Shown piece by piece: positions 1 through 6,101 of a DNA stretch of 7,711 nt. The notes beneath the pieces are model-generated. The model ran no database searches. It saw only the letters and a list, made by a program, of their open reading frames with translations, and was not told the DNA's origin. The position numbers and the translations under genes are program-made. This DNA comes from Candidatus Omnitrophota bacterium (lineage in GTDB: Bacteria; Omnitrophota; Gorgyraeia; 2-01-FULL-45-10): positions 1 through 7,711 of the forward strand of contig JAKLDX010000040.1 of assembly GCA_022703295.1 (NCBI GenBank), written 5' to 3'. Each line of letters starts with the position of its first letter. Positions within the stretch are counted from its first letter, which is position 1.

Positions 1-741
1 GAGTATCCTCTGTAATTCTTCCTCGACGGCCCTTATCTCGGTCGCATGCTTGCGCGGCCTCGCCGGGCGGGCTTTCCCCGTGATCTTGCGCCTTACATAA
101 TACTCCGCCTCGCGGACCGAAAGCCCGCGCCTTATGATCTTCAGGCAAAGGTCGAGCTGCGACTGCTGCGAGTCGAGCATAAGTATGGCTTTCGCGTGTC
201 CCGCCGATATCCTGCCGAGGTATATTTCTTCTTTTATTTTGTCGGGAAGCCTTAATAACCTTACTGCATTCGAGACCGAGGCCCTGTCCCTGCCCACTTT
301 CTCCGATATCTGCTCCTGCGTCAGCGAAAATTCGTCAGACAGCCTCTGGTATGCTTTTGCTTCCTCGAGCGGGTTGAGGTCGTCCCTTTGTATGTTCTCT
401 ATAAGCGCGATCTCAAGCGCCTCGTCGTCCTTTACGTCTTTTATTATCGCCGGGACCTGCGTTATTCCGAGCTCCTTCGCGGCCCTGAACCTTCTCTCGC
501 CGGCTATAAGCTCATATCCGTCGCCTCTCGGCCTGACGACCACCGGCTGTATCAGGCCTTTTTCCTTTATGGATTGTACGAGTTCCCTCAGCTTGTCGGG
601 ATCGAAGACCTCCCTCGGCTGGAACCTGCCGGGCACTATATCTGCAATATTTATCTGGACCGTTCCCCTGCTCTCCGACCTTTGGGGAACGTCATCGGGA
701 ATGAGCGCCTTAAGCCCCTTGCCTAATACTCTCTTCTCCAT
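1..741 (-). CDS. parB: ParB chromosome-partitioning protein (parS-binding CTPase), C-terminus beyond the window
   Basis: The reading frame is open from the ATG at 739-741 to the window edge, giving 247 codons. ParB loads onto parS, spreads as a CTP-dependent clamp and works with ParA to segregate origins. Visible by translation: an N-terminal ParA-contact segment (MEKRVLGKGLKALIP, residues 1-15), the ParB/Srx-like domain with the CTP-binding arginine motif GERRFRA (81-87), the ENIQRDDLNPLEEA motif (115-128), and a helix-turn-helix around 141-161 (LTQEQISEKVGRDRASVSN). A basic linker (about 218-231) follows, then EEELQRIL, which looks like the start of the C-terminal dimerisation domain. About 40 residues are probably missing. 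The start overlaps the end of parA by 32 nt in another frame. An AGGAGA ribosome-binding site (748-753) lies 6 nt upstream, inside parA. This is ordinary chromosomal ParB; the identification is firm. Confidence 0.96.
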   Translation of the reverse strand, partial: MEKRVLGKGLKALIPDDVPQRSESRGTVQINIADIVPGRFQPREVFDPDKLRELVQSIKEKGLIQPVVVRPRGDGYELIAGERRFRAAKELGITQVPAIIKDVKDDEALEIALIENIQRDDLNPLEEAKAYQRLSDEFSLTQEQISEKVGRDRASVSNAVRLLRLPDKIKEEIYLGRISAGHAKAILMLDSQQSQLDLCLKIIRRGLSVREAEYYVRRKITGKARPARPRKHATEIRAVEEELQRIL

Positions 742-1543
742 CGGGGATCTCCTTTTCTTGCTTCGTTTTCAACTCCAGCGGAAAATCTGTCTTCAGGAAT
801 TCCTTCGCGAACTCATAATAACTGCGCGCGCCCTGCGAGTGCTTATCATACATGACGACAGGCATCCCGAATCCGGGGGCCTCGCCGAGCTTAACCGAAC
901 GCGGTATTACGGTGTTGTATACTTTTTCTCCGAAATAGCTCCTTGCTTCTTTTATTACCTCATCCGTAAGCTTCGTCCTGAAATCCGCCATCGTCAATAA
1001 TATGCCCTCTATCTCCAGCGATGGATTCAGGTTTTGCCTTACCAAGTTTATCGTGCTTAGCAGCTGCGACAATCCTTCAAGCGCATAGTATTCGCATTGC
1101 AAAGGTATAAGCGCGGACTTTGAGGCGGTCAAGGCGTTGATTGTCAACAGGCCCAAACTCGGGGGGGCATCCAGGATAATAAAATCGAATGACGGGCGTA
1201 TATGCTCAAGGGCTTGCTTCATGTGGTACTCGCGGCTTTGGGCATTTACGAGTTCCACTTCCATCCCCGTCAGATGAACATTCGAAGGTATTATATATAA
1301 GTTTGTAAGTTTTGTACTAACAATGACTTGTGATATTTCCTTTCCATTGATTAGCACATCATAGATCGACTCTTTGACTTGTTTTTTATCTATTCCGAGT
1401 CCTGAGGTCGCGTTGGCTTGCGGATCGCAATCGACGACCAATACATTACGTCCCGCCAGCGCGATATATGACGCGAGGTTTATCGCTGTGGTAGTCTTGC
1501 CGACTCCGCCCTTCTGGTTACATACGGAAATTATCTTTGCCAT
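710..1543 (-). CDS. parA: ParA/Soj chromosome-partitioning ATPase
   Basis: This 277-residue P-loop ATPase of the MinD/ParA family binds the nucleoid in its ATP dimer form. It is released by ParB, which drives origin segregation and, in some bacteria, regulates DnaA. The deviant Walker A motif KGGVGKTT is at residues 11-18, Walker A' VDCDPQ at 37-42, and Walker B FIILDAPPS at 121-129 followed by the typical LGLLTINAL. Length matches chromosomal Soj proteins, which lack the N-terminal helix-turn-helix of plasmid type Ia ParA. The C-terminus carries a polar, Glu/Lys-rich tail of about 25 residues that overlaps parB. The ATG at 1541-1543 is the only possible start, because an in-frame TAG lies seven codons upstream with no start codon between. 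The start directly abuts a parS site and lies just downstream of a strong promoter. Confidence 0.97.
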   Translation of the reverse strand: MAKIISVCNQKGGVGKTTTAINLASYIALAGRNVLVVDCDPQANATSGLGIDKKQVKESIYDVLINGKEISQVIVSTKLTNLYIIPSNVHLTGMEVELVNAQSREYHMKQALEHIRPSFDFIILDAPPSLGLLTINALTASKSALIPLQCEYYALEGLSQLLSTINLVRQNLNPSLEIEGILLTMADFRTKLTDEVIKEARSYFGEKVYNTVIPRSVKLGEAPGFGMPVVMYDKHSQGARSYYEFAKEFLKTDFPLELKTKQEKEIPDGEESIRQGA

Positions 1544-1559
1544 TGTTCCACGTGGAACA
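1544..1559. promoter_or_regulatory. parS: parS centromere site 1, touching the parA start codon
   Basis: TGTTCCACGTGGAACA is a perfect 16-bp palindrome that matches the widely conserved bacterial parS sequence. ParB nucleates here before spreading. It occupies every base from -16 to -1 relative to the parA ATG, so the parA ribosome-binding region (GTGGAAC) is itself part of parS. Its outer edge shares one base with the -10 box of the parA promoter. Bound ParB should therefore compete with RNA polymerase; that regulatory role is inferred. Confidence 0.95.
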
Positions 1560-1587
1560 TTCTAAACGCAGACTCATTTTTTGTCAA
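1559..1587 (-). promoter_or_regulatory. sigma70-type promoter for parAB
   Basis: The -35 box is TTGACA (perfect, 1582-1587), the spacer is 17 bp, and the -10 box is TAGAAT (1559-1564, one mismatch). The -35 box overlaps the last codons of mnmG, sharing its TGA stop. Transcription would begin about 6-8 nt past the -10 box, near the centre of parS 1. The parA leader would then be only about 10 nt. Confidence 0.8.
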
Positions 1588-3347
1588 GATTTTCTTTCCC
1601 GCAGGGATTCAATATAAAGATAGAGCAGGGAGACATCGCACGGAGATATGCCGGATATCCTCGATGCCTGTCCTATTGACAGAGGCCTGATCTTGTCGAG
1701 CTTCTCCTGGGATTCCTTGCGCAACCCCCTGACAGACCTGAAGTCAAGGCCGTCCGGTATCTTTACGGCCTCGAGTTTCTTCATCCGTCCGGCTTCCTTG
1801 ATCTGCCTCCGGATATATCCTTCGTATTTCGCCTCGATCATTATGCGTCGCCTGATCTCTTCGGGGTAGCCCGAAAGGTCTCCGGCATGCTTGCGTCTCA
1901 GCGACTCGACTCCTTTATCGATCGAATTCTTCCTTTCGAGCATATCATTATATTCTTTATCGCTTATCAGGCCCAGCTCATGGCCGTATCCCATCAGCCG
2001 TATATCAGCGTTATCGTGGCGCAGCAGCAGCCTGTATTCAGCCCTGGATGTGAACATGCGATAGGGCTCGTTCGTTCCTTTTGTGACAAGGTCATCTATT
2101 AATACCCCGATATAGGCCTCATCGCGGCCGAGCAGGAATGGCTCCTTGCCTTTTATTTTTAGCGAGGCATTGATGCCGGCGACGAAACCCTGAGCGGCTG
2201 CTTCCTCGTAGCCGGATGTCCCGTTTATCTGGCCGGCAAAGTAGAGTCCTTCGATGAGTTTCGTCTCGAGCGTCGGTTTTAATTGCGTAGGCGGGCAAAA
2301 GTCATATTCAATAGCATAGCCATAACGCGCAACCTCACAATGCTCTAATCCCTTGATAGACCTTAACATGGATAGTTGTACATCCTCCGGCAAACTCGTA
2401 GATATGCCATTTGGATATATCTCATCCGAGTCAAGGCCTTCGGGCTCCAGGAATATCTGGTGGCGTTCCCGATCCTTGAACCTAACGACCTTGTCTTCGA
2501 TTGACGGGCAATACCGCGGACCTATGCCTTTTATCTTTCCACTGTATAAAGGCGAACGGTCGAGGTTGTCGAGAATTATCTTATGGGTATCTTTATTTGT
2601 ATAGGTTATGTGGCAAGGTACCTGCGGGCGGTCGATCCTATCAGTAGAGAATGAAAAGGCGGTAGGCGCAGGATCACCGGGCTGGATCTCTGTTCTTGAG
2701 AAATCGATGGACTTCTTCAGTATCCTTGCCGGCGTTCCGGTTTTAAGCCTTTTAATTTCAAATCCAAGCGTTATTAATGAGTTAGAGAGCTTTGTGGACG
2801 GGGGCTCGCCAAATCTCCCTGCTGGCCAGGTATTGAATCCAATATGGATAAGCCCGTTCAGGAATGTGCCTGTTGCCATTATCACTGCCGAAGCATTATA
2901 GCCGGTACCGCTTTCACACAGGACCCCGCATATCCTGCCTGATGCCGTGAGCAGATCGGCCGCGGCCTCCCGGACAATATCAAGGCCTTCCTGGCGATCC
3001 AGGACATTCTTCATCTCTAAGCTGTAAAGTTTCTTGTCAGATTGAGCGCGGGGTGCCTGTACGGCGGGGCCCTTTTTTGTGTTAAGAAGACGGAATTGGA
3101 TGCCTGTCCTGTCGGCAATTTTGGCCATTTCGCCGCCAAGCGCGTCTATCTCACGGACTATATGGCCTTTTGCCAGGCCGCCAATGGCAGGGTTACAGGA
3201 CATCTGGGCTATATTATCCGGGTCCATGGTCAAAAGAAGGCATTTTAGGCCCATCCTGGCCGCGCAGAGGGCAGCTTCGCATCCGGCATGACCTCCGCCT
3301 ATGACTATCAGGTCATAGGTCTTAAAATCAGGATTTGTGGTGTTGAT
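1584..3347 (-). CDS. mnmG: MnmG (GidA) tRNA uridine-5-carboxymethylaminomethyl modification enzyme; non-canonical or uncertain start
   Basis: MnmG is the FAD-dependent partner of MnmE in forming cmnm5U at the wobble position of certain tRNAs. The frame ends at TGA 1584-1586. Homology reaches well upstream of the first in-frame ATG (3254): YDLIVIGGGHAGCEAAL, the dinucleotide-binding fold, is encoded at about 3267-3317. No ATG, GTG or TTG occurs between the in-frame stop at 3369-3371 and that motif. I place a tentative start at ATC 3345-3347, which gives 587 residues and the sequence NTTNPDFKTYDLIVIGGG. With that numbering the family cysteines fall at 51 (SCNPAIGG) and 280 (RYCPSIEDK), close to Cys47 and Cys277 of E. 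coli MnmG. Other family motifs are GQINGTSGYEEAAAQG, RAEYRLLLRHDNAD and the C-terminal IGQASRISGISPCDVSLL. The family usually runs about 620 residues, so this copy is slightly short. Function is certain; the start is not. Confidence 0.93.
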   Translation of the reverse strand: MNTTNPDFKTYDLIVIGGGHAGCEAALCAARMGLKCLLLTMDPDNIAQMSCNPAIGGLAKGHIVREIDALGGEMAKIADRTGIQFRLLNTKKGPAVQAPRAQSDKKLYSLEMKNVLDRQEGLDIVREAAADLLTASGRICGVLCESGTGYNASAVIMATGTFLNGLIHIGFNTWPAGRFGEPPSTKLSNSLITLGFEIKRLKTGTPARILKKSIDFSRTEIQPGDPAPTAFSFSTDRIDRPQVPCHITYTNKDTHKIILDNLDRSPLYSGKIKGIGPRYCPSIEDKVVRFKDRERHQIFLEPEGLDSDEIYPNGISTSLPEDVQLSMLRSIKGLEHCEVARYGYAIEYDFCPPTQLKPTLETKLIEGLYFAGQINGTSGYEEAAAQGFVAGINASLKIKGKEPFLLGRDEAYIGVLIDDLVTKGTNEPYRMFTSRAEYRLLLRHDNADIRLMGYGHELGLISDKEYNDMLERKNSIDKGVESLRRKHAGDLSGYPEEIRRRIMIEAKYEGYIRRQIKEAGRMKKLEAVKIPDGLDFRSVRGLRKESQEKLDKIRPLSIGQASRISGISPCDVSLLYLYIESLRERKS

Positions 3348-3531
3348 GGTGCGGGTCTTCTTTGAGGGTTACTTTTACTTTTGCCAGTTTCAGGCCGTTC
3401 ATTCCGAACAATCCGTGGTGGCCCTCGGAGAGCACTTTCACATGGACCTTGTCCCTGGTAACACCCAGTTTTGCCAGAGCCGCATGGATCGCTTCTTTTG
3501 TTGTTTTACCTTCAGCTTCTATAGATTTCAT
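3328..3531 (-). CDS. jag: Jag/KhpB family protein reduced to the Jag_N domain
   Basis: This 67-residue protein (MKSIEAEGKTTKEAIHAALAKLG at the start) matches the Jag_N domain found at the N-terminus of Jag/KhpB/EloR proteins, including the GHHGLFGMNG turn at about 36-45 and KLAKVKVTLKED at 48-59. Full-length Jag also has a KH and an R3H RNA-binding domain. Both are absent here, and the protein ends in a short His-rich tail (PHHQHHKS). It lies 17 nt downstream of yidC, the usual place for jag, which supports the identity. An AAAGG motif 8 nt before the ATG is a plausible ribosome-binding site. Without KH and R3H it cannot bind RNA in the normal way. It may act as a small partner domain, or be a remnant. 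The mnmG frame begins inside or just beyond its 3' end. Confidence 0.85.
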   Translation of the reverse strand: MKSIEAEGKTTKEAIHAALAKLGVTRDKVHVKVLSEGHHGLFGMNGLKLAKVKVTLKEDPHHQHHKS

Positions 3532-3548
3532 GGAGATGCCTTTGCCTG

Positions 3549-5207
3549 CTATTCCGAATGTTCCACGTGGAACATTTCCTTCTTAAGAAATAACTCCTGC
3601 TCGACCACCGTCAATACCGTGTTCGTCAGCCAGTACATTACCAATCCTGATGGGAGATTGTAGAAAAGGAATCCGAACAGGACGGGCATCATAACACCCA
3701 TCATCTTTTGCTGCTGGGCCATTTGGTCATTCTGCGATGATGCCGGCGGGGCAGACAGTTTCTGCTGGAAGAACATAGCCACAGCCATTAGTAATGGTAA
3801 TATATTTAAGTCATTGCCTAAGAATGGGATAGACGCTTTAAATGAAACTATTCTGTCGGGCTGCGACAGATCTTTTATCCACAGGAACGGCGCGCCCCTG
3901 AGCTCTGGAGACCTCATGAGAACCTGATACAAAGCGAAGAATACCGGCATCTGCAACAGCATAGGTAGGCATCCGCCCATGGGGTTTATCTTGTACTTCT
4001 TGTACATCTCCATGATCTCTTTGTTCATCTTCTGGGGGTTATCTTTATTCGCCTTGCGCAGGGCTTCTATCCTGGGCTGGAGAGCCTGCATCTGCTTCAT
4101 GGCTTTAATGCCTTTGAAGGTCAGGGGGAATAGCAGGATATTGATGAAAATCGTAAGCGATATTATTGCGAGGCCCCAGTTGTTCACGACCCCGTTAAAG
4201 AACTTCAGGACGACAAACAGTATCTTGCCAATGCTTCCGGTAAACCCTAAATAGAGAGAGTTCTCCATGCCCATCTTGAGAGAGGCGATCTTATCATAAT
4301 CGTTGGGTCCCGCGTAAAGGGTAAAATTATTCGTAGCAGAGGCATTCGGCCCTATAGTAAACTCTGCGGATTCTATCTTTGTTTGTATATTGTTGTCCTG
4401 CAACTTGTTAGAAACTATTTTTACAAAGGCCGCCGGCGGTTTTATAATGACCGAGAAGTAGCGGTTCTTGAGCGAAACCCAGTTTACCTGCCTGCCTTCC
4501 CAGACCGTCTCGACCTTCGCCTTTATACCCTTCTTGTTGGTATTTGCTACTTTCCCGTCTACATCCCGGACGATCTCGACATACATCTCGTCCTGTTTAG
4601 AGAGGGGGTCTATCCCGCTGCTGGTTATGATGGAATACTTTAGAGGACGCGACTTGCTTGAGTTGTTGGTAATCGTCTGCTTGAGCTCTATCGTATATTT
4701 GCCCGGCTGGAATATATACTCTTTCTCGACTAATATGCCGTCGGATGATCTTGTGGTGAAAACAGCCCTGTCCTTCCCGGGGGAATAGGAGAATTTTGCC
4801 TTGTCCAGCTCGCCGGATAGGCCCGAAGTATAAAAGATTGAGTCCGCGGCACCCGGAGTGTCGGCCAGGATTATCGGAGAGCCTTTTGAATCGTGGAATT
4901 TTTTAAGCGTTATCCTCTTTATTGCGCCGCATGTTTCCGAAAACGCGACGTTATATTCGTCCGTCTCAAAAACGATGGTTTTCTCGTCGACAAATTGCGC
5001 TGCGGTATCCGCGATAACCGGCTTTTCTGCCGTCGCAGCCATTTCATTTGCGGCGCCGGATGATACAGGCGCGACGGCTGCGGCAACAGGCTGCGGTTTC
5101 GGCTGCGGCCTCAGCCCGGGAAAGAATTTGCCGAGGATCATAGGCGTGAAGATGACTATGAACATCGATATTACTATGGCAAGCAGCGCTCTTTTTTCAG
5201 TATTCAT
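3549..5207 (-). CDS. yidC: YidC/Oxa1 membrane protein insertase
   Basis: This 552-residue inner-membrane insertase assists or replaces SecYEG in inserting and folding membrane proteins. Residues 7-26 form the first membrane segment, followed by an Ala/Pro-rich linker (31-60) and a large periplasmic beta domain (about 70-320, including the ILVEKEYIF strand). The conserved Oxa1 core comes next: membrane helices at about 326-363, a cytoplasmic charged coiled hairpin with LQPRIEALRKAN (376-387), the KYKINPMGGCLPMLLQMPVFFALYQVL signature (404-430), LWIKDLS (442-448), and C-terminal helices at about 467-482 and 503-535. At the position of the conserved groove arginine (R366 of E. coli) it appears to have Asn356. 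The C-terminal MFHVEHSE is encoded by a parS site. It starts 4 nt after yidD with a weak ribosome-binding site, so translation is probably coupled. Confidence 0.97.
   Translation of the reverse strand: MNTEKRALLAIVISMFIVIFTPMILGKFFPGLRPQPKPQPVAAAVAPVSSGAANEMAATAEKPVIADTAAQFVDEKTIVFETDEYNVAFSETCGAIKRITLKKFHDSKGSPIILADTPGAADSIFYTSGLSGELDKAKFSYSPGKDRAVFTTRSSDGILVEKEYIFQPGKYTIELKQTITNNSSKSRPLKYSIITSSGIDPLSKQDEMYVEIVRDVDGKVANTNKKGIKAKVETVWEGRQVNWVSLKNRYFSVIIKPPAAFVKIVSNKLQDNNIQTKIESAEFTIGPNASATNNFTLYAGPNDYDKIASLKMGMENSLYLGFTGSIGKILFVVLKFFNGVVNNWGLAIISLTIFINILLFPLTFKGIKAMKQMQALQPRIEALRKANKDNPQKMNKEIMEMYKKYKINPMGGCLPMLLQMPVFFALYQVLMRSPELRGAPFLWIKDLSQPDRIVSFKASIPFLGNDLNILPLLMAVAMFFQQKLSAPPASSQNDQMAQQQKMMGVMMPVLFGFLFYNLPSGLVMYWLTNTVLTVVEQELFLKKEMFHVEHSE
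3559..3574. promoter_or_regulatory. parS: parS centromere site 2, inside the 3' end of yidC
   Basis: The same 16-bp palindrome as site 1 lies here. The flanking bases extend the perfect symmetry to 20 bp (3557-3576, AATGTTCCACGTGGAACATT). It is read in the yidC frame as MFHVEH just before the stop codon. It lies about 2 kb from parS 1 and about 4 kb from the presumed unwinding site, so it is origin-proximal as expected for a ParB loading site. Confidence 0.95.
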
Positions 5208-5211
5208 ATTG

Positions 5212-5424
5212 TTATTTTACCGGATCATATCCGCCTTTAGAAAATGGGTTACATCTGATTATCCTGAAGAGCGAAAGGAGCAGGCCCTTTGCCGCGCCTT
5301 TCTTCCCGATAGCTTCCACAGCATATTCCGAGCAGGATGGATAGAATCTGCAGCAACGTAACTTATATACCGACAAATAGTTACGATATATATTTATGGC
5401 ATGTATGAGGGCTTTTTTGAACAT
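5212..5424 (-). CDS. yidD: YidD membrane protein insertion efficiency factor
   Basis: This is a 70-residue protein of the YidD family, a small membrane-associated basic protein that assists YidC-dependent insertion. The hallmark motifs are present: CRFYPSCSEYA near residues 25-35 and RIIRCNPFSKGGYDPV near the C-terminus. I chose the ATG at 5422-5424 (MFKKALIHAINIYRNYLS), which aligns with typical YidD starts and sits 6 nt after AAAGG. A TTG two codons upstream (5428-5430) overlaps the rnpA stop as TTGA, but it is too close to that ribosome-binding site. The gene lies between rnpA and yidC, its standard place; the gap to yidC is 4 nt. Confidence 0.95.
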   Translation of the reverse strand: MFKKALIHAINIYRNYLSVYKLRCCRFYPSCSEYAVEAIGKKGAAKGLLLSLFRIIRCNPFSKGGYDPVK

Positions 5425-5426
5425 TC

Positions 5427-5783
5427 TCAACCTTTAACTATATCCGCTTTGCCGGCCGCGCAAATGAAGTCCTCGCGGAACTTGTCGTAATCAAGGCTGG
5501 CTGCCTGGGCCCGCGGCATGATTATTATATCGTAGCCCCTGGAGATACTCTCCTTGTTCAGCCTGAAAGCTTCCCTGGCGTAACGGCGCAGCTTATTCCG
5601 GGTCACGGCAAGCCTGAAATTTTCGCGCCTCATGGAGACCCCGATCCTGGATACGTCGAGGCCGTTCCTGGATACGCCAATTTTTAACGATTTTCCGACG
5701 TAAAATGCGCTCTTGTTAAGGGATGACCTGAATTCCTGCGTGCTGGTTATCCGTTCGCGCCTTGAGAGGGAGAACCTCTTCAT
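5427..5783 (-). CDS. rnpA: Ribonuclease P protein component
   Basis: This 118-residue protein subunit of RNase P assists the catalytic RNA in 5' maturation of pre-tRNA. The N-terminus (MKRFSLSRRERITSTQEF) and the basic RNR-type motif RNKLRRYAREAFR at residues 62-74 are typical; the usual RNR triplet reads RNK here. GYDIIIMPR (83-91) matches the conserved strand before the last helix. Length is normal. It follows rpmH by 11 nt and has no clear ribosome-binding site, so it is probably co-transcribed and translationally coupled. Its stop codon is 2 nt before the preferred yidD start. Confidence 0.96.
   Translation of the reverse strand: MKRFSLSRRERITSTQEFRSSLNKSAFYVGKSLKIGVSRNGLDVSRIGVSMRRENFRLAVTRNKLRRYAREAFRLNKESISRGYDIIIMPRAQAASLDYDKFREDFICAAGKADIVKG
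5431..5435 (-). promoter_or_regulatory. ribosome-binding site that decides the yidD start
   Basis: AAAGG on the minus strand lies in the last codons of rnpA. It is 6 nt from the ATG at 5424 and directly adjacent to the alternative TTG at 5430. The spacing favours the ATG. Confidence 0.6.
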
Positions 5784-5794
5784 GATGCGGGATT

Positions 5795-5932
5795 CTAGAC
5801 GGAAAGGCGTTTTCTTCCTTTTTGACGCCTTCTTTTTAAGACCGCCCGGCCTTCCTGTGTCTTCATCCTTTTCCTGAAACCGTGGACGCGTTTCCTCTTT
5901 AAATTCGATTTTAGGGTGATATTTTTCTTCAT
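5795..5932 (-). CDS. rpmH: Large-subunit ribosomal protein bL34
   Basis: This short gene is read by hand as 45 residues: MKKNITLKSNLKRKRVHGFR, then KRMKTQEGRAVLKRRRQKGR, then KRLSV. It matches bL34 throughout, including the KRKRxHGFRxRM core, the GRxVLxRRRxKGRKRLS end and extreme Arg/Lys richness. The first ten residues are less typical than the usual KRTYQPS form. A strong AGGAGA ribosome-binding site (5937-5942) lies 4 nt before the ATG at 5930-5932. It is the first gene of the leftward operon and has its own promoter. Confidence 0.97.
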   Translation of the reverse strand: MKKNITLKSNLKRKRVHGFRKRMKTQEGRAVLKRRRQKGRKRLSV

Positions 5933-5958
5933 CTTTTCTCCTTTTGAGTTAAAGCAGG

Positions 5959-5986
5959 ATTATACCACGATTGGCCGCTTAGTCAA
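5959..5986 (-). promoter_or_regulatory. sigma70-type promoter for the rpmH-rnpA-yidD-yidC operon
   Basis: On the minus strand, TTGACT (5981-5986) is followed by a 16-bp spacer and a perfect TATAAT (5959-5964). Transcription would start near 5952, leaving a leader of about 20 nt that includes the rpmH ribosome-binding site. It runs back-to-back with the dnaA promoter; the two -35 boxes are 12 bp apart. Confidence 0.75.
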
Positions 5987-5998
5987 GGCAAAAAGTTC

Positions 5999-6027
5999 TT
6001 GCAAACTGCCCCTGCCTTTGATATAAT
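5999..6027 (+). promoter_or_regulatory. sigma70-type promoter for dnaA
   Basis: TTGCAA (5999-6004) is followed by a 17-bp spacer and a perfect TATAAT (6022-6027). The expected start is near 6034, giving a leader of about 68 nt. Both upstream DnaA boxes fall inside that leader, so DnaA binding could block its own transcription. Confidence 0.78.
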
Positions 6028-6064
6028 CTGTGCAGGTAAATAGCCTTTCGGTGTAATCGGGCCC

Positions 6065-6073
6065 TGTGAATAA
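6065..6073 (-). promoter_or_regulatory. DnaA box in the dnaA leader (1)
   Basis: TGTGAATAA is the reverse complement of TTATTCACA, an exact match to the DnaA box consensus TTATNCACA. It is the first of two same-orientation boxes, downstream of the dnaA promoter. Confidence 0.8.
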
Positions 6074-6075
6074 AT

Positions 6076-6084
6076 TGTGAATAA
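6076..6084 (-). promoter_or_regulatory. DnaA box in the dnaA leader (2)
   Basis: A second copy of TGTGAATAA lies 11 bp from the first, about one helical turn, on the same face and in the same orientation. Such phased pairs favour cooperative DnaA binding. It is 17 bp before the dnaA start codon. Confidence 0.8.
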
Positions 6085-6101
6085 CTTTTCAGTGGTTTTC
6101 C

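Noticed and set aside
134..1000. A 288-codon plus-strand ORF opposite parB and parA.
   Set aside because: It is antisense to two clear conserved genes, lacks recognisable motifs and reads as a frame shadow.
1531..1560. A nine-codon upstream ORF (MFHVEQWQR) through parS 1, overlapping the parA start, possibly an rsmG remnant or leader peptide.
   Set aside because: Its ATG lies in the predicted -10/start-site region, upstream of the expected transcript start, and it has no ribosome-binding site. The peptide is simply what parS encodes in this frame.
3875..3883. A perfect DnaA box TTATCCACA inside yidC.
   Set aside because: On the coding strand it encodes the conserved LWIKDLS motif, so the match is probably a codon coincidence. 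No other boxes lie near it.
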